A stretch of DNA of 64,000 nucleotides from JACCQS01 sp050999295 (lineage in GTDB: Bacteria > Actinomycetota > Actinomycetes > Mycobacteriales > Geodermatophilaceae), in contig JBPCPI010000089.1 of the NCBI GenBank assembly GCA_050999295.1, positions 1 through 64,000 of the forward strand, written 5' to 3'. Both the position numbers and the translations under genes were made by a program. The notes beneath the pieces are model-generated. The model did not search any database. It saw only the letters and a program-made list of their open reading frames with translations, and was not told the origin of the DNA. Positions 1 to 13,648 of this stretch are shown piece by piece (positions within the stretch are counted from its first letter, which is position 1; every line of letters starts with the position of its first letter).

Positions 1-38
1 CCGTCCTGCCTGCCTGGTCGTGACTGAGGCCTCAGCGC

Positions 39-572
39 CTACCACCGGTGAGCGACGTCGATGATCAGTCGCGATCCGTTGCCCGGGCCATCCAGGATGA
101 AGACTCGGAACGGCAAGCGGGCTCGCACCCCGAGACCGATGGTGGTCTGACCCTCGAAGCTCCCGGCCCATGCGACATGCCGGAACGTCCGGTACGCGGA
201 CACGTCAGCGAGCTCACCGTTGGGCAGGAAGAACGAGTCCGTTGGTGCTGCCCCGGACCTCGCGGTGACTTCGAGCTTGGCGCCACCGCGCAATGGGACC
301 AGCTCGCCGGAACCGTCGCGTACAACCTGGTCGACGTATCGGACCGAGTAGCCCCACACGTCCCCGGCCATGTCCAGGACGAGCCGGTCGTAGCAGGCGT
401 GTCGTCCGACCCGGATGTCGGTCAGCAGAGCATTCGACCCGGGGCTTGCCTCCTCGGGGAGTGAACCCCAGGTGATCCCGCAGTACGGCGCGGCCTGTGC
501 CGTAGCCGGGACGACAAGTGACATCGCAGCGACTGTCGTCGCTACCGCAATCCACTTGAGCAAGGTCTTCAT
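39..572 (-). CDS. Secreted AMIN-like domain protein
   Basis: A 177-residue protein starting at the ATG at 572 (MKTLLKW). A longer reading to 725 is possible, but the signal peptide begins exactly here. Residues 1-27 form a Sec signal: basic start, hydrophobic core, then ATAQA-AP. The mature part (CGITWGSLPE, then DRLVLDM, a GSRLIIDVAH-like end) resembles the AMIN-like domain of small secreted actinobacterial proteins, which are thought to bind cell-wall polymers. It is divergent from treS with about 250 bases between them, in which I see no clear operator. The family call is from recalled motif resemblance; the function is inferred. Confidence 0.7.
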   Translation of the reverse strand: MKTLLKWIAVATTVAAMSLVVPATAQAAPYCGITWGSLPEEASPGSNALLTDIRVGRHACYDRLVLDMAGDVWGYSVRYVDQVVRDGSGELVPLRGGAKLEVTARSGAAPTDSFFLPNGELADVSAYRTFRHVAWAGSFEGQTTIGLGVRARLPFRVFILDGPGNGSRLIIDVAHRW

Positions 573-820
573 GGCGTAACCCCTTCCGGGCCGACGGAAC
601 GTGGTGCGCGACAACGGGGGTGCTGTCGTGCGATGAATACGCTCGCCCGGGCACGCAGGTTGCATCGTGACCGAACTGTGATGTTGTAGCTTCGCTGAGG
701 ACCGGCCCGGCATGCCACCTGCCAACCTGCGAGATCAGGTGGGCGTCGGCGACCACCCTGCTCTCGGTAGCGTGACCGGGTGCCCTTCGTGACCCACGCT
801 GACGACACAGTGTTGCCACG

Positions 821-2532
<1,712 letters not shown>

Positions 2533-2536
<4 letters not shown>

Positions 2537-3962
2537 CCGGCGCGAAGGCAACCGATCTGAGCTCGATCCTGGCCGACTGGCTTCCTGAGCAGCGCTGGTA
2601 CCCGGGAAAGGGACGTACGATCGAGCGGCTCCGCGACAGCGGCGTCGAACTCGCCGCCGGTGAGCCGGTCCTGGAACTGCACCACGTCCGGGTCCGGTAC
2701 TCCGACGGCGAACGGGCGGGCTACGTGGTACCGGTCACGATCCGCCGCGAACCCGTCGAAGGACTGGCGGGGGCGCTGATCGGAAGGGTCTCCGCCGCGG
2801 CGGGCCAGGACCCGGCTGCCTCCCCGGTGTGGGCATATGACGCGTTGCGGGACAGGGATCAGACCGCCACCTGGCTGACGCTGCTCGCCGAGGGGGCACA
2901 GGTCGGGCCAGTCGCGTTCCGCCCCGAGCCTGGAGCGCCGATCCCGGCGGGCATCCCGGGAGACATCGTCACGACCGAGCAGTCCAATACATCCCTGGTC
3001 TACGGCGACAAGGCGATCCTCAAGGTCTTCCGCCGACTCGAGCCGGGGACCAATCCCGACGTCGAGATCCACCACGCCTTGGCGACCACGGGTAACCCAC
3101 ACATCGCACCGCTGCTGGGCTCGGTCGAGGTGCGACTGCCAGCCGACGGTGCAGGGCGGGACAACGAGCGGGCGGAGGAGCCCACGACCGCGACGGCGGC
3201 GATGATCCAGACCTTTCTGCCCGGCGCCACCGACGGTTGGTCCCTGGCCACCACCAGTGTGCGTGATCTGTACGCCGAGGCAGACCTGCACGCCGAGGAG
3301 GTCGGCGGCGACTTCGGGTCGGAATCTTACCGGCTCGGTGCAGCCACGGCCTCGGTGCACGCCGACCTGGCGCGCGTCCTGCCCACCGCAGCTGGCGGGC
3401 CGGAGTGGCTGTCGGGATTGATCGAGGAACTGCACAATCGCCTCGACAAGGCGACCGAGATGGTGAGCCAGCTCGAGCCGCACGGAGACGCCATCCGGAC
3501 CATCTATGCGCAGCTGGACTCGATCCAAGTACCGGTGCTCCTGCAGCGAGTGCACGGCGACCTGCATCTGGGTCAGGTACTGCGTACGGTGAGCGGCTGG
3601 ACGATCCTGGACTTCGAGGGGGAACCGGCCCGGACCATCGCGGTTCGCCGTGAGTTGAACACCCCGTTGCGGGACGTGGCCGGGATGCTGCGCTCGTTCG
3701 ACTACGCGGCACAGCACCTGCTGGTCGGCGAAGCGGCCGATCTCCAGCTCTCCTACCGAGCCACCGAATGGGCAGCACGCAACCGGGACGCCTTCTGCGC
3801 AGGGTACGCCGGGGCCGGGGGTGTCGATCCAGCAGATTTCGGCGCGCTCCTGGCCGCACTCGAGGCCGACAAGGCGATTTACGAAACGGTGTACGAGGCT
3901 CGCAACCGGCCGCACTGGCTCGGCATCCCGCTGCAATCCTTCGACCGTTTGGTGGGAAAGCC

Positions 3963-3966
<4 letters not shown>
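2533..3966 (+). CDS. mak: Maltokinase
   Basis: 477 residues starting at the ATG overlapping the treS stop. It phosphorylates maltose with ATP to maltose-1-phosphate, the donor used by GlgE for alpha-glucan. The N-terminal part contains [10 protein letters not shown], typical of maltokinase/Pep2. The kinase core near residues 335-365 has the aminoglycoside-phosphotransferase-like catalytic motif VHGDLHLGQ followed by the metal-binding LDFEGEP. It ends in a GTGA overlap with glgB, so treS, mak and glgB should be one transcript. The free-standing form is seen here; in some genera the gene is fused to treS. Confidence 0.93.
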
Positions 3967-6302
<2,336 letters not shown>

Positions 6303-6406
6303 GCGATCATCTGGCTCAAGCGCGATCAAGCACCCGGTTCTTGCTCGTGGCCGTCTAGCCTGAAGGGCCCCAACCGATGCCGCTCGAACCTCGGAGGAGG
6401 CCAAGC

Positions 6407-7837
6407 GTGACCGCCACGTCACATCTGCGGGCGACGCCGGTCCCGCGCCGGCTGATCCTGGTCGCAGCAGTGCTGTCCCTGCTCAGCGCATGCACGAGTG
6501 TGGTCACCGGAGCCCCGAATCCGGCCAACGGGATCCGTCAGGATGTGGCCGACTCCGAGCTCGAGATCTTCGGGGCCGGCGACGGGGAGGTCGATCGACT
6601 GGTGCGCAACGCCTTGGCCGATCTCAACACCTTCTGGGAGGAGCAGTTCCCGGACGTCTTCGGCAACGAGTTCCCGGCACTGGAGGGGGGCTACTACTCC
6701 GTCGACCCGGACAATTTCAATCCCGACGACTATCCGGACGACATCGACAGCGACGTCTGCCTCGAGGACCTGGTCGACAGCGTCACCGGCAACGCGTACT
6801 ACTGCCTGGCCGGGAACGACGGCGACCTCATCGCCTACGACCGGACCCTGCTCGAGCAGCTCATGAACGACTACGGGCCATTTCTTCCGGCGATGGTGAT
6901 CGCGCACGAGTTCGGGCACGCCATCCAGGGCCGCGAGGGGGTCGACTCCAACAAGACGATCGTGGCCGAAACCCAGGCCGACTGCTTCGCCGGGGCCTGG
7001 ACCGGTTGGGTGGCCACCGATGCCGCCGAGCACTTCAACATCCGCGCACCGGAGCTGGACGACCTGGTCCGCGGACTGGTGGAGTTCCGCGACCCGGTGG
7101 GCGAGGATCCCGACGGCGACAGCTCACACGGCTCCTACTTCGACCGCACCTCGGCCTTCCAGGAGGGTTTCGACGACGGACCCAATGCCTGCCGCGACAA
7201 CTTCGACGACGACCGGATCTTCACCCAGATCGAATTCGGCGAGAACGACACGACAGGTGACGCGCCCTATGACGAGACCCTCGAGATTGCCGACAGTTCG
7301 CTGGGCGCCTTCTGGACCGATGTCCTGGACTCCGCGGGGGTGGACTTCAGCATTCCGGACCTGGCCGGCTTCGACGGTGATGCCCCCGACTGCGACGGTC
7401 AGCAGCAAGAACGCGACATCAACTACTGTCCCCCGGACAACACCGTCAGCTATGACGAGTCCGAGCTCACCGAAGCACTGCACGACGACATCGGGGACTA
7501 CGCGGTCATCATGGCCATCGCCATCCCGTACAACATGGCGGTACTACAGGCCCTCGACCGGCCGATCGACGACGGCCCAGCCGTGTCATCCTCGGTCTGC
7601 CTGGCCGGTTGGTACTCCTCGACCTTCGCCGACGGCGACATCCCCTTCGAAGGGGACAACGCGTCCAGCATCTCGCCCGGGGACATCGACGAAGCGGTGA
7701 TCTTCCTGGTCGAACAGGCCACTCGACGCGAGGTGCTGCCCGAGGCCGAGCTGTCCGGCTTTCAGCTCGTGGACTTCTTCCGGCGCGGGTTCGTCGTGGG
7801 TCCCGACGCCTGCGGTGTCGAGGGCCTGGACGGGTGA
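6407..7837 (+). CDS. Putative zinc metalloprotease lipoprotein (copy 1)
   Basis: 476 residues from the GTG at 6407, preceded by a strong ribosome site (GGAGGAGG at 6393-6400); the upstream ATG at 6377 has none. A signal peptide ends in a lipobox LLSAC (C29), so the protein should be a lipoprotein on the outer face of the membrane. HEFGH at residues 167-171 is an HExxH zinc-protease motif, followed by ETQADCFAGAW, as in the 'neutral zinc metallopeptidase' (YpfJ-like) family. The rest is acidic. Tandem with a clear paralogue sharing most motifs (GAPNPANG, PGDIDEAVIFL, LSGFQLVD). Substrate unknown. Confidence 0.82.
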   Translation: MTATSHLRATPVPRRLILVAAVLSLLSACTSVVTGAPNPANGIRQDVADSELEIFGAGDGEVDRLVRNALADLNTFWEEQFPDVFGNEFPALEGGYYSVDPDNFNPDDYPDDIDSDVCLEDLVDSVTGNAYYCLAGNDGDLIAYDRTLLEQLMNDYGPFLPAMVIAHEFGHAIQGREGVDSNKTIVAETQADCFAGAWTGWVATDAAEHFNIRAPELDDLVRGLVEFRDPVGEDPDGDSSHGSYFDRTSAFQEGFDDGPNACRDNFDDDRIFTQIEFGENDTTGDAPYDETLEIADSSLGAFWTDVLDSAGVDFSIPDLAGFDGDAPDCDGQQQERDINYCPPDNTVSYDESELTEALHDDIGDYAVIMAIAIPYNMAVLQALDRPIDDGPAVSSSVCLAGWYSSTFADGDIPFEGDNASSISPGDIDEAVIFLVEQATRREVLPEAELSGFQLVDFFRRGFVVGPDACGVEGLDG

Positions 7838-9240
7838 GGACGATGTCGTCGAGAACACGCCGCAGTATCGTGCTCCTGGCAACGGTGGCTGTGACCGGCA
7901 GCGGCTGCGCCAGCACGGTCGTCGGCGCGCCGTCACCCGCCAACGGGCTCCGCGAGGACGTGCCTGACTCGGACTTCGAGATCGTCGGCGCGACCGACGG
8001 TGAGATCGACACGACGGCTCGCAATGCCTTGGCAGACATCAACGACTTCTGGTCCCAGACCCTTCCCGAGCTGTTCGACACCGAGTTCGAGCCCTTGACC
8101 GGCGGCTACTTCTCGATCGACCCCGACAACTATGACCCCGACGACTACCCCGACGACATCGGCTGCCTGGACGGGGATCCCGAGAACGTCGCGGGCAACG
8201 CGTTCTACTGCTTCCCCCAGCCCGGCGGCGCCGGGGACAACATCGTCTACGACCGGACCCTGCTGGAAACGCTTGCCCAAGATTATGGTCGGTTCCTGCC
8301 AGCCCTGGTCATGGCTCACGAGTTCGCCCACGCGCTCCAGGCCCGTGAGCCACCTCCCTCGGAACTGTCCATCGTCTACGAGACCCAGGCCGACTGCTAC
8401 GCCGGCGCCTGGACCGGGTGGGTCGCCGAGGACAATGCGAAGCACTTCAACATCCGCGCACCCGAACTCGACGACGTCATCCGCGGGTTCCTGCTGCTCC
8501 GCGACGAGCCCGGATCGGCGGCCGAGGACGAGAGCGCGCATGGGTCGTACTTTGATCGCGTGTCGGCCTTCCAGGAGGGCTTCGACAGCGGGGCGCAGGC
8601 CTGCCGGGACAATTACGACGACGATCGGCTGTTCACCCTTGCCGAGTTCACCCCGGACGACGGGACCGCCGGAAATGTCTCCTACAGCGAGGCGGTCGAG
8701 ATCAGTGACCGCACGCTCGAGATCTTCTGGGAATCGGCCTTCGACGAGGTCGGTCAGCAGTCCTTCATCACCCCGGAGTTGGTCGCCTTCGACGGCGATG
8801 CCCCGGATTGCGGTGGCGACGCGGTAGCGCGGGACATCAGCTTCTGTCCGGACGACAACACCGTCGCCTTCGACGAGTCCGATCTCACCGAGGTTATTGC
8901 CGAGGAGATCGGCGACTTCGCCGTGACGATGGCGATCTCCCTGCCCTACGCCCTTGCCGCCCGGCACGCCGTCGAGCGTTCGGTACGTGGTCCCGAAGCG
9001 ATCTCGGCCGCCGTCTGCGCGACCGGCTGGTTCGCGGCTCAGTTCTATCTCGGCAGGCTCGACGACCCGGCGGATGCCAGTATCAGTCCCGGGGACATCG
9101 ACGAGGCGGTGATCTTCCTGATCGAGTACGGCTCGAGGCGAGAGATCCTGCCCGAGGTTGGGCTGTCGGGCTTCCAACTCGTCGACGTCTTCCGGCAGGG
9201 CTTCATCAACGGCGGGGCCGACTGCGGCATCTTCGACTGA
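7834..9240 (+). CDS. Putative zinc metalloprotease lipoprotein (copy 2)
   Basis: About 468 residues from a GTG overlapping the previous stop (GTGA); an ATG at 7843 is the alternative. Paralogue of the preceding gene along its full length. The signal peptide ends GSGC, a poor lipobox at position -3, but the cysteine aligns with that of copy 1 and is followed by the same VVGAP-PANG segment. HEFAH preserves the HExxH zinc motif and ETQADCYAGAW follows. Tight coupling suggests that the two proteases are made together and may act as a pair. Convergent with the thioredoxin-like gene, 21 bases apart. Confidence 0.8.
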   Translation: MRTMSSRTRRSIVLLATVAVTGSGCASTVVGAPSPANGLREDVPDSDFEIVGATDGEIDTTARNALADINDFWSQTLPELFDTEFEPLTGGYFSIDPDNYDPDDYPDDIGCLDGDPENVAGNAFYCFPQPGGAGDNIVYDRTLLETLAQDYGRFLPALVMAHEFAHALQAREPPPSELSIVYETQADCYAGAWTGWVAEDNAKHFNIRAPELDDVIRGFLLLRDEPGSAAEDESAHGSYFDRVSAFQEGFDSGAQACRDNYDDDRLFTLAEFTPDDGTAGNVSYSEAVEISDRTLEIFWESAFDEVGQQSFITPELVAFDGDAPDCGGDAVARDISFCPDDNTVAFDESDLTEVIAEEIGDFAVTMAISLPYALAARHAVERSVRGPEAISAAVCATGWFAAQFYLGRLDDPADASISPGDIDEAVIFLIEYGSRREILPEVGLSGFQLVDVFRQGFINGGADCGIFD

Positions 9241-9261
9241 CCAGCGACGGCGTCCCGGCGA

Positions 9262-10224
9262 CTAGAACAGCGCCGCAGTGAGCTTCTTTCGCGCGTCCAC
9301 CACTCGGGGGTCCTCGTCACCGACCAGCGCGAAGAGCTCGAGCAGGCCCTCTCTGGCACCGTCCCGGTTCTCGCCCGAAGTGGCCCGAATGACAGCGAGC
9401 AGACGATCGAAGGCCCGCTCTACCTGACCTTGGGCCAGTTCGACGTCCGCAGCGCAACGTGCGGCGGCGGCATCCTTCGGGTCGGCATCAGCGCGGGCCA
9501 CTGCGTCCGGACCGGCTGCCTCGGCTCGGCGCAGGAGCCGGACCTGGGACAGCGCGACGCCGGCGATCGGGTGGCCGGGTTCGGCGGCGAGGATCTCGGC
9601 GTAGGCGGCCTCGGCGGCGTCTAGGTCGCCACGACCGACGGCGTCCTCGGCGGCGTCCAGCCGCGCATCCTCGAGGACTTGCGGGCTGCCCTCGGCACCG
9701 TCCTGGACGTCGGCCGTTCCGGCAGGTAGCTGTCCACCGGCTGCTGCCACGACAGCTGCCAGGAACTTGCGGACCTCGGCTTCGGGTAGTGCTCCGTTGA
9801 ACTCTGCGGCCAGTGCGCCCTGCAGCACTGCCTTGACCGACGGGATGCTCTGGACCTGCAGTCCTTCGGCCAGCCGCGGATTGGAGTCGATATCGACCTT
9901 GGCGAGAATCCAGGCGCCCTTGCCCTCGGCGGCGAGCCTTTCCAGGACCGGAGACAGTTGCTTGCAGGGCTGACACCAGTCAGCCCACAGGTCCAGGATG
10001 ACCGGCACCTGGAAGGACTGGTCGATGACCTCGGCCTGGAAGGTCGACTCGGTGACGTCTATGACGTAACTGCCGCCCTTGGGAGCGGCAGCGGCCCGCT
10101 CGGCTGCCTCGGCGCGAGCCCGGAGGGCAGCCAGATCGACGGCTCCGGCTAAAGAGCCAGCGACCTGGGCCTGCTGGGCGGCGGCGGCGGTACGGGGGGC
10201 AGCGGTTCCACGATTGGGTTGCAT
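9262..10224 (-). CDS. Thioredoxin-domain/TPR protein (CnoX/YbbN-like)
   Basis: 320 residues starting at the ATG at 10224 (MQPNRG). An alanine-rich leader is followed by a thioredoxin fold (about residues 55-160) with an intact WCQPC active site and a cis-proline IPS motif. A helical TPR-like C-terminal half follows, rich in A, E and D (DLDAAEAAYAEIL). This architecture is that of CnoX/YbbN, a cytosolic co-chaperone that hands clients to chaperonins; in many species the catalytic cysteines are lost, whereas here both are kept. No signal peptide. The function is inferred from architecture. Confidence 0.85.
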   Translation of the reverse strand: MQPNRGTAAPRTAAAAQQAQVAGSLAGAVDLAALRARAEAAERAAAAPKGGSYVIDVTESTFQAEVIDQSFQVPVILDLWADWCQPCKQLSPVLERLAAEGKGAWILAKVDIDSNPRLAEGLQVQSIPSVKAVLQGALAAEFNGALPEAEVRKFLAAVVAAAGGQLPAGTADVQDGAEGSPQVLEDARLDAAEDAVGRGDLDAAEAAYAEILAAEPGHPIAGVALSQVRLLRRAEAAGPDAVARADADPKDAAAARCAADVELAQGQVERAFDRLLAVIRATSGENRDGAREGLLELFALVGDEDPRVVDARKKLTAALF

Positions 10225-10279
10225 GGCTCCATTTTTGCATTGGCCTGCGGGGCCGGTGCGGCGGGCGGAGCTGGCGGAT

Positions 10280-11818
10280 CTACCAGATATTGACGCAGAG
10301 GCGCCCGTCCACATCTTCCCAGCTCAGGCGGTAACCGCAGGTGTACCCGTAGTCCTCGAAGGGGTCACGTGGAGGGCTCGCGAAGTACAGATCGTCGCAA
10401 GACCGCATGCTCCCGGCGTAGCACTCTTGCGCGAGAGAATCCAGGAACGGGTCGCCGTAGCTGGCCGGCGGCGGGCCTCCGGCCGGGGGTGGACCCCCTG
10501 GGGCGGGAGGCGCGGGCGGCGCTGGGGGCGGGTTCGTGGTCCGCGGTGTGGTCGTTTGCGGCGCGAGGGTCGGCGCGGCTGCCGTCTGCGGCGGGGTCGG
10601 CGGCGCCGCAGGGGTCCCCATGGAGGTGGGCGCCGGCGACGTGGTGGCCTTTGAGCTGCCAAGCGCATCCGCGGTGGCCGAAACGGGGTTGGCCTGTTGG
10701 CCGGGGGGGTCGGGCTCGCTCAGCAGCGCTACCCCGATGAGGGCGGCTGCAGCGAGCAGCGCCACCATCGCGGCGACGAGCAGCGCAGCGCTGAGGCGGC
10801 GGCGGGATCGCGGCCGCACCGGAGCGGCATGGGACGAGCGGGTCAGGGCCACCGGAGCGTGAAGTTGGGCACTGGGTTGGAAGGAAGGCGGTTTGGCTGG
10901 CGGCGCTGGCAGCTGCCAGGACGCCAGCACGTCGGTCGGGTGGCCGGCCGCGTCCATTGCCAGCGAACGAGGCGCGGGCGCCGTCCGGAGTTCGGCGCGG
11001 GCAGCCGCGGCCAGGTCACCAGCCCGGCGATAGCGGTCCTCGGGGTTCTTGGCCATCCCTCGGACCACCACCGCATCCAGCCCCGCCGGCAGATCGGCGT
11101 TCAGCATTGATGGCCGAGGTGCAGGTGTGTGCAGGTGGTTGTTCATCAGGACCGGGCCCGCACCGAGAAACGGTCGCCTGCCGGCGAGGCATTCGTAGAG
11201 CAGGCAGGCCAGGGAGTACACATCGGTCCGGCGGTCGAACGGTGTGTCTAGGAACCGTTCCGGAGCCATGTAGTCGAAGCTGCCCATGGCCGCACCGGTC
11301 AGGGTGAGGGTGGGTCCGTCGTCCTCGGCGGCGCGGGCGATCCCGAAGTCGACGAGATAGACGAACACGTCGTCACTGTCGCTGTTGGGATGGGTGACCA
11401 GGACGTTGGAGGGCTTCACGTCGCGGTGGATGAGCCCGTCGTCGTGCGCGGCATCCAGAGCTTGCGCGACCTGACTGATGATGTCCACGGCGCGCTTCGC
11501 GGACAGCGCGGCAGGTGTCCTGAGCAACGCGCCCAGATCGCTTCCGTCGACCAGGCGCATGTCCAGGAACAGCCGACCATCGATCTCCCCGAACCGGTGG
11601 ATCGGGATGACGTGGGCCTCGCGCAGTCGTGCGGCCAGCTCCGACTCCCGCCGGAACCGGGCCCGGTAATTCTCATCTGCGGCCAGATGGGGGGAGAGCA
11701 CCTTGAGCGCCACTGCGCGCTTGTGGCTCTCGTCGTAGGCCCGGTAGACCTCCCCCATCCCACCCCGGCCGAGTAGTGCCTCGATCCGGTACGGGCCGAA
11801 GCGAACCTCGTCTGTCAC
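10280..11818 (-). CDS. Membrane Ser/Thr protein kinase with cysteine-rich extracellular tail
   Basis: 512 residues from the GTG at 11818. The Hanks-type kinase domain (about 8-270) is complete: GRGGMGEVY glycine loop, K39, HRDVKPSN with D133, DFG at 157-159, and MAPERF. A basic stretch and one transmembrane helix (about residues 340-370) lead to a proline/alanine/threonine-rich linker and a short C-terminal module with four cysteines (ECYAG, RSCDDLY, YTCGYR, RLCVN). No PASTA repeats. A similar 'C...CDDLY...CG' tail recurs in actinobacterial membrane proteins. It probably senses the cell envelope; the ligand is unknown. Confidence 0.9.
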   Translation of the reverse strand: MTDEVRFGPYRIEALLGRGGMGEVYRAYDESHKRAVALKVLSPHLAADENYRARFRRESELAARLREAHVIPIHRFGEIDGRLFLDMRLVDGSDLGALLRTPAALSAKRAVDIISQVAQALDAAHDDGLIHRDVKPSNVLVTHPNSDSDDVFVYLVDFGIARAAEDDGPTLTLTGAAMGSFDYMAPERFLDTPFDRRTDVYSLACLLYECLAGRRPFLGAGPVLMNNHLHTPAPRPSMLNADLPAGLDAVVVRGMAKNPEDRYRRAGDLAAAARAELRTAPAPRSLAMDAAGHPTDVLASWQLPAPPAKPPSFQPSAQLHAPVALTRSSHAAPVRPRSRRRLSAALLVAAMVALLAAAALIGVALLSEPDPPGQQANPVSATADALGSSKATTSPAPTSMGTPAAPPTPPQTAAAPTLAPQTTTPRTTNPPPAPPAPPAPGGPPPAGGPPPASYGDPFLDSLAQECYAGSMRSCDDLYFASPPRDPFEDYGYTCGYRLSWEDVDGRLCVNIW

Positions 11819-11884
11819 CTCAGACCAGCGCGCCTTTGCACCGGCCTACGTTTTCATACCGCCACCGGGACTGCGGCACGGGAT

Positions 11885-13570
11885 CTAGAACCGGGCGGGC
11901 TCGGTGTACCCGCCCCACTCGGCGCGCAACGCATCGCAGATCTCACCGAGGGTGGCCTCGGCGCGTGCTGCGTCCAACATCGCGGGCACAAGATTGGCCT
12001 CGGTACGGCTGACCTCGATCATGTGGGCCAGCCCCGCCCGGACGGCGCCCTCGTCGCGGGCTCCCCGCCGGGCAGCGAGGACCCGGCATTGCTCGAGCTC
12101 GACATCGTGACTGACCCGCAGGATGTCTAGTTCGTCGTGTTCGCTGACCGAGGCGTTGTTCACGTTCACCCCGACGACCTCTCGGTCGCCCTTCTCCAGT
12201 TTGAGCTGGTAGTCGAAGGCCGCCTCGGCGATCTCCCCCAGGAACCAGCCCTCCTCGATCCCGCGCAACAGCCCGCTGGTCATGGTTGCCTCGCTTCCCA
12301 TGCCCTTGATCCGGGCGAAGATCTCCTCCGCCTGGCGCTCGAGTTCGTCGGTGAGTGCCTCGACGTACCAGGACCCACCCAGTGGATCCGCGACATTGCC
12401 GACACCGGTCTCGGCGGCCAGCACCTGCTGGGTGCGCAAAGCGATCTGGGCGGCCTTCTCACTCGGCAGCGCCAGGACCTCGTCCAGAGCGTTCGTGTGC
12501 AACGAGTTGGTGCCGCCCAGGATCGCGGCCAGCGCCTCGACGGCCGTACGGACGATGTTGTTGTCCGGTTGCTGCGCGGTCAGTGACACCCCGGCGGTCT
12601 GGGTGTGGAAGCGCAGCCACTGCGCACGCTCGGTCTTGGCGCCGTAGACGTCACGCATCCACCGGGCCCAGATCCGGCGCGCGGCACGGAACTTGGCGAT
12701 CTCCTCGAAGAAGTCGATATGTGCATCGAAGAAGAACGACAGGCCCGGTGCGAACTCCTCGATGTCCATCCCTCGGGACAAGCCCAGCTCGACGTAGCCG
12801 AATCCGTCGGCCAAGGTGAAGGCAAGCTCCTGCGCCGCGGTGGAGCCGGCCTCGCGGATGTGATAGCCGGAGACCGAGATCGGCTTGTAAGCCGGGATCT
12901 CGGCGTTGCAGTACTCCATGAGGTCGCCGATCAGGCGCAGGTGTGGCTCGGGTGGGAACAGCCACTCCTTCTGGGCGATGTACTCCTTGAAGATGTCGGT
13001 CTGCAGCGTTCCGTCCAGGGCCGAGATATCGATGCCCTGCCGTTCGGCGGCAACCAGGTACATGCAGAAGATCGGGACCGCCGGCCCACTGATCGTCATG
13101 GATGTGGTGGTCTGCGCGAGCGGGATGTCGGCGAAGAGGATCTCCATGTCGGCCGCCGAGTCGATCGCCACGCCGCAGTGTCCGACCTCGCCCAACGACT
13201 TCGAGTCGTCGGAGTCGTAGCCCATCAGAGTCGGCATGTCGAAGGCGACCGAGAGCCCACCACCACCCTCGGCCAGGATCATCTTGTACCGCTCGTTGGT
13301 CTGCTCGGCATTGCCGAAGCCGGCGAACTGGCGGATCGTCCAGGAACGCCCCCGATAACCGGTCGGATACAGCCCGCGGGTGAACGGGAACTCCCCCGGC
13401 CACCCGATCCGGTCGAACCCCTCCGGTTCTTGACCGGCCTCCGGTCCGTAGACCGGGGCGAGCTCGGTTCCGGACAGGGTGCGGAAATCGGCATCGCGCA
13501 CCCGACCGGACTTCAGCGCGCTGTCGTAGCGCTGTTGCCAGCGGGCTCGGCCGTCCAGGGCTGGGGTCAT
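11885..13570 (-). CDS. icmA: Acyl-CoA mutase large subunit, isobutyryl-CoA mutase type
   Basis: 561 residues from the ATG at 13570. B12-dependent mutase TIM-barrel subunit without the cobalamin domain. The residues that separate isobutyryl- from methylmalonyl-CoA mutases are readable: F82 in RQFAGF (Tyr in MCM) and Q200 in EYIAQKEW (Arg in MCM). This is the F/Q pair of isobutyryl-CoA mutase, which interconverts isobutyryl- and n-butyryl-CoA. The small B12 subunit is not in the window; meaB (a mutase chaperone GTPase) lies at 51816-52832. The promoter appears leaderless and overlaps two palindromes, probably the MarR site. Confidence 0.85.
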   Translation of the reverse strand: MTPALDGRARWQQRYDSALKSGRVRDADFRTLSGTELAPVYGPEAGQEPEGFDRIGWPGEFPFTRGLYPTGYRGRSWTIRQFAGFGNAEQTNERYKMILAEGGGGLSVAFDMPTLMGYDSDDSKSLGEVGHCGVAIDSAADMEILFADIPLAQTTTSMTISGPAVPIFCMYLVAAERQGIDISALDGTLQTDIFKEYIAQKEWLFPPEPHLRLIGDLMEYCNAEIPAYKPISVSGYHIREAGSTAAQELAFTLADGFGYVELGLSRGMDIEEFAPGLSFFFDAHIDFFEEIAKFRAARRIWARWMRDVYGAKTERAQWLRFHTQTAGVSLTAQQPDNNIVRTAVEALAAILGGTNSLHTNALDEVLALPSEKAAQIALRTQQVLAAETGVGNVADPLGGSWYVEALTDELERQAEEIFARIKGMGSEATMTSGLLRGIEEGWFLGEIAEAAFDYQLKLEKGDREVVGVNVNNASVSEHDELDILRVSHDVELEQCRVLAARRGARDEGAVRAGLAHMIEVSRTEANLVPAMLDAARAEATLGEICDALRAEWGGYTEPARF

Positions 13571-13575
13571 ACCCA

Positions 13576-13619
13576 ATAGTAGGTCGTCCTACTAGTTAAG
13601 CAAGTAGGTTGTCCTACTA
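13576..13619 (-). promoter_or_regulatory. Leaderless promoter with double MarR-type operator
   Basis: Two palindromes: TAGTAGG-TCGT-CCTACTA (13577-13594, perfect 7-bp arms) and AAGTAGG-TTGT-CCTACTA (13602-13619, one mismatch), 25 bases apart. On the minus strand TTGCTT (13598-13603) and TACTAT (13576-13581), 16 bases apart, form -35/-10 boxes. Only five bases separate the -10 from the mutase ATG, so the transcript would begin at or next to the start codon. The MarR gene just upstream is the obvious ligand-responsive repressor. Confidence 0.7.
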
Positions 13620-13648
13620 ATTACCTCCGCCGGTCGACGCTGCTTTGG

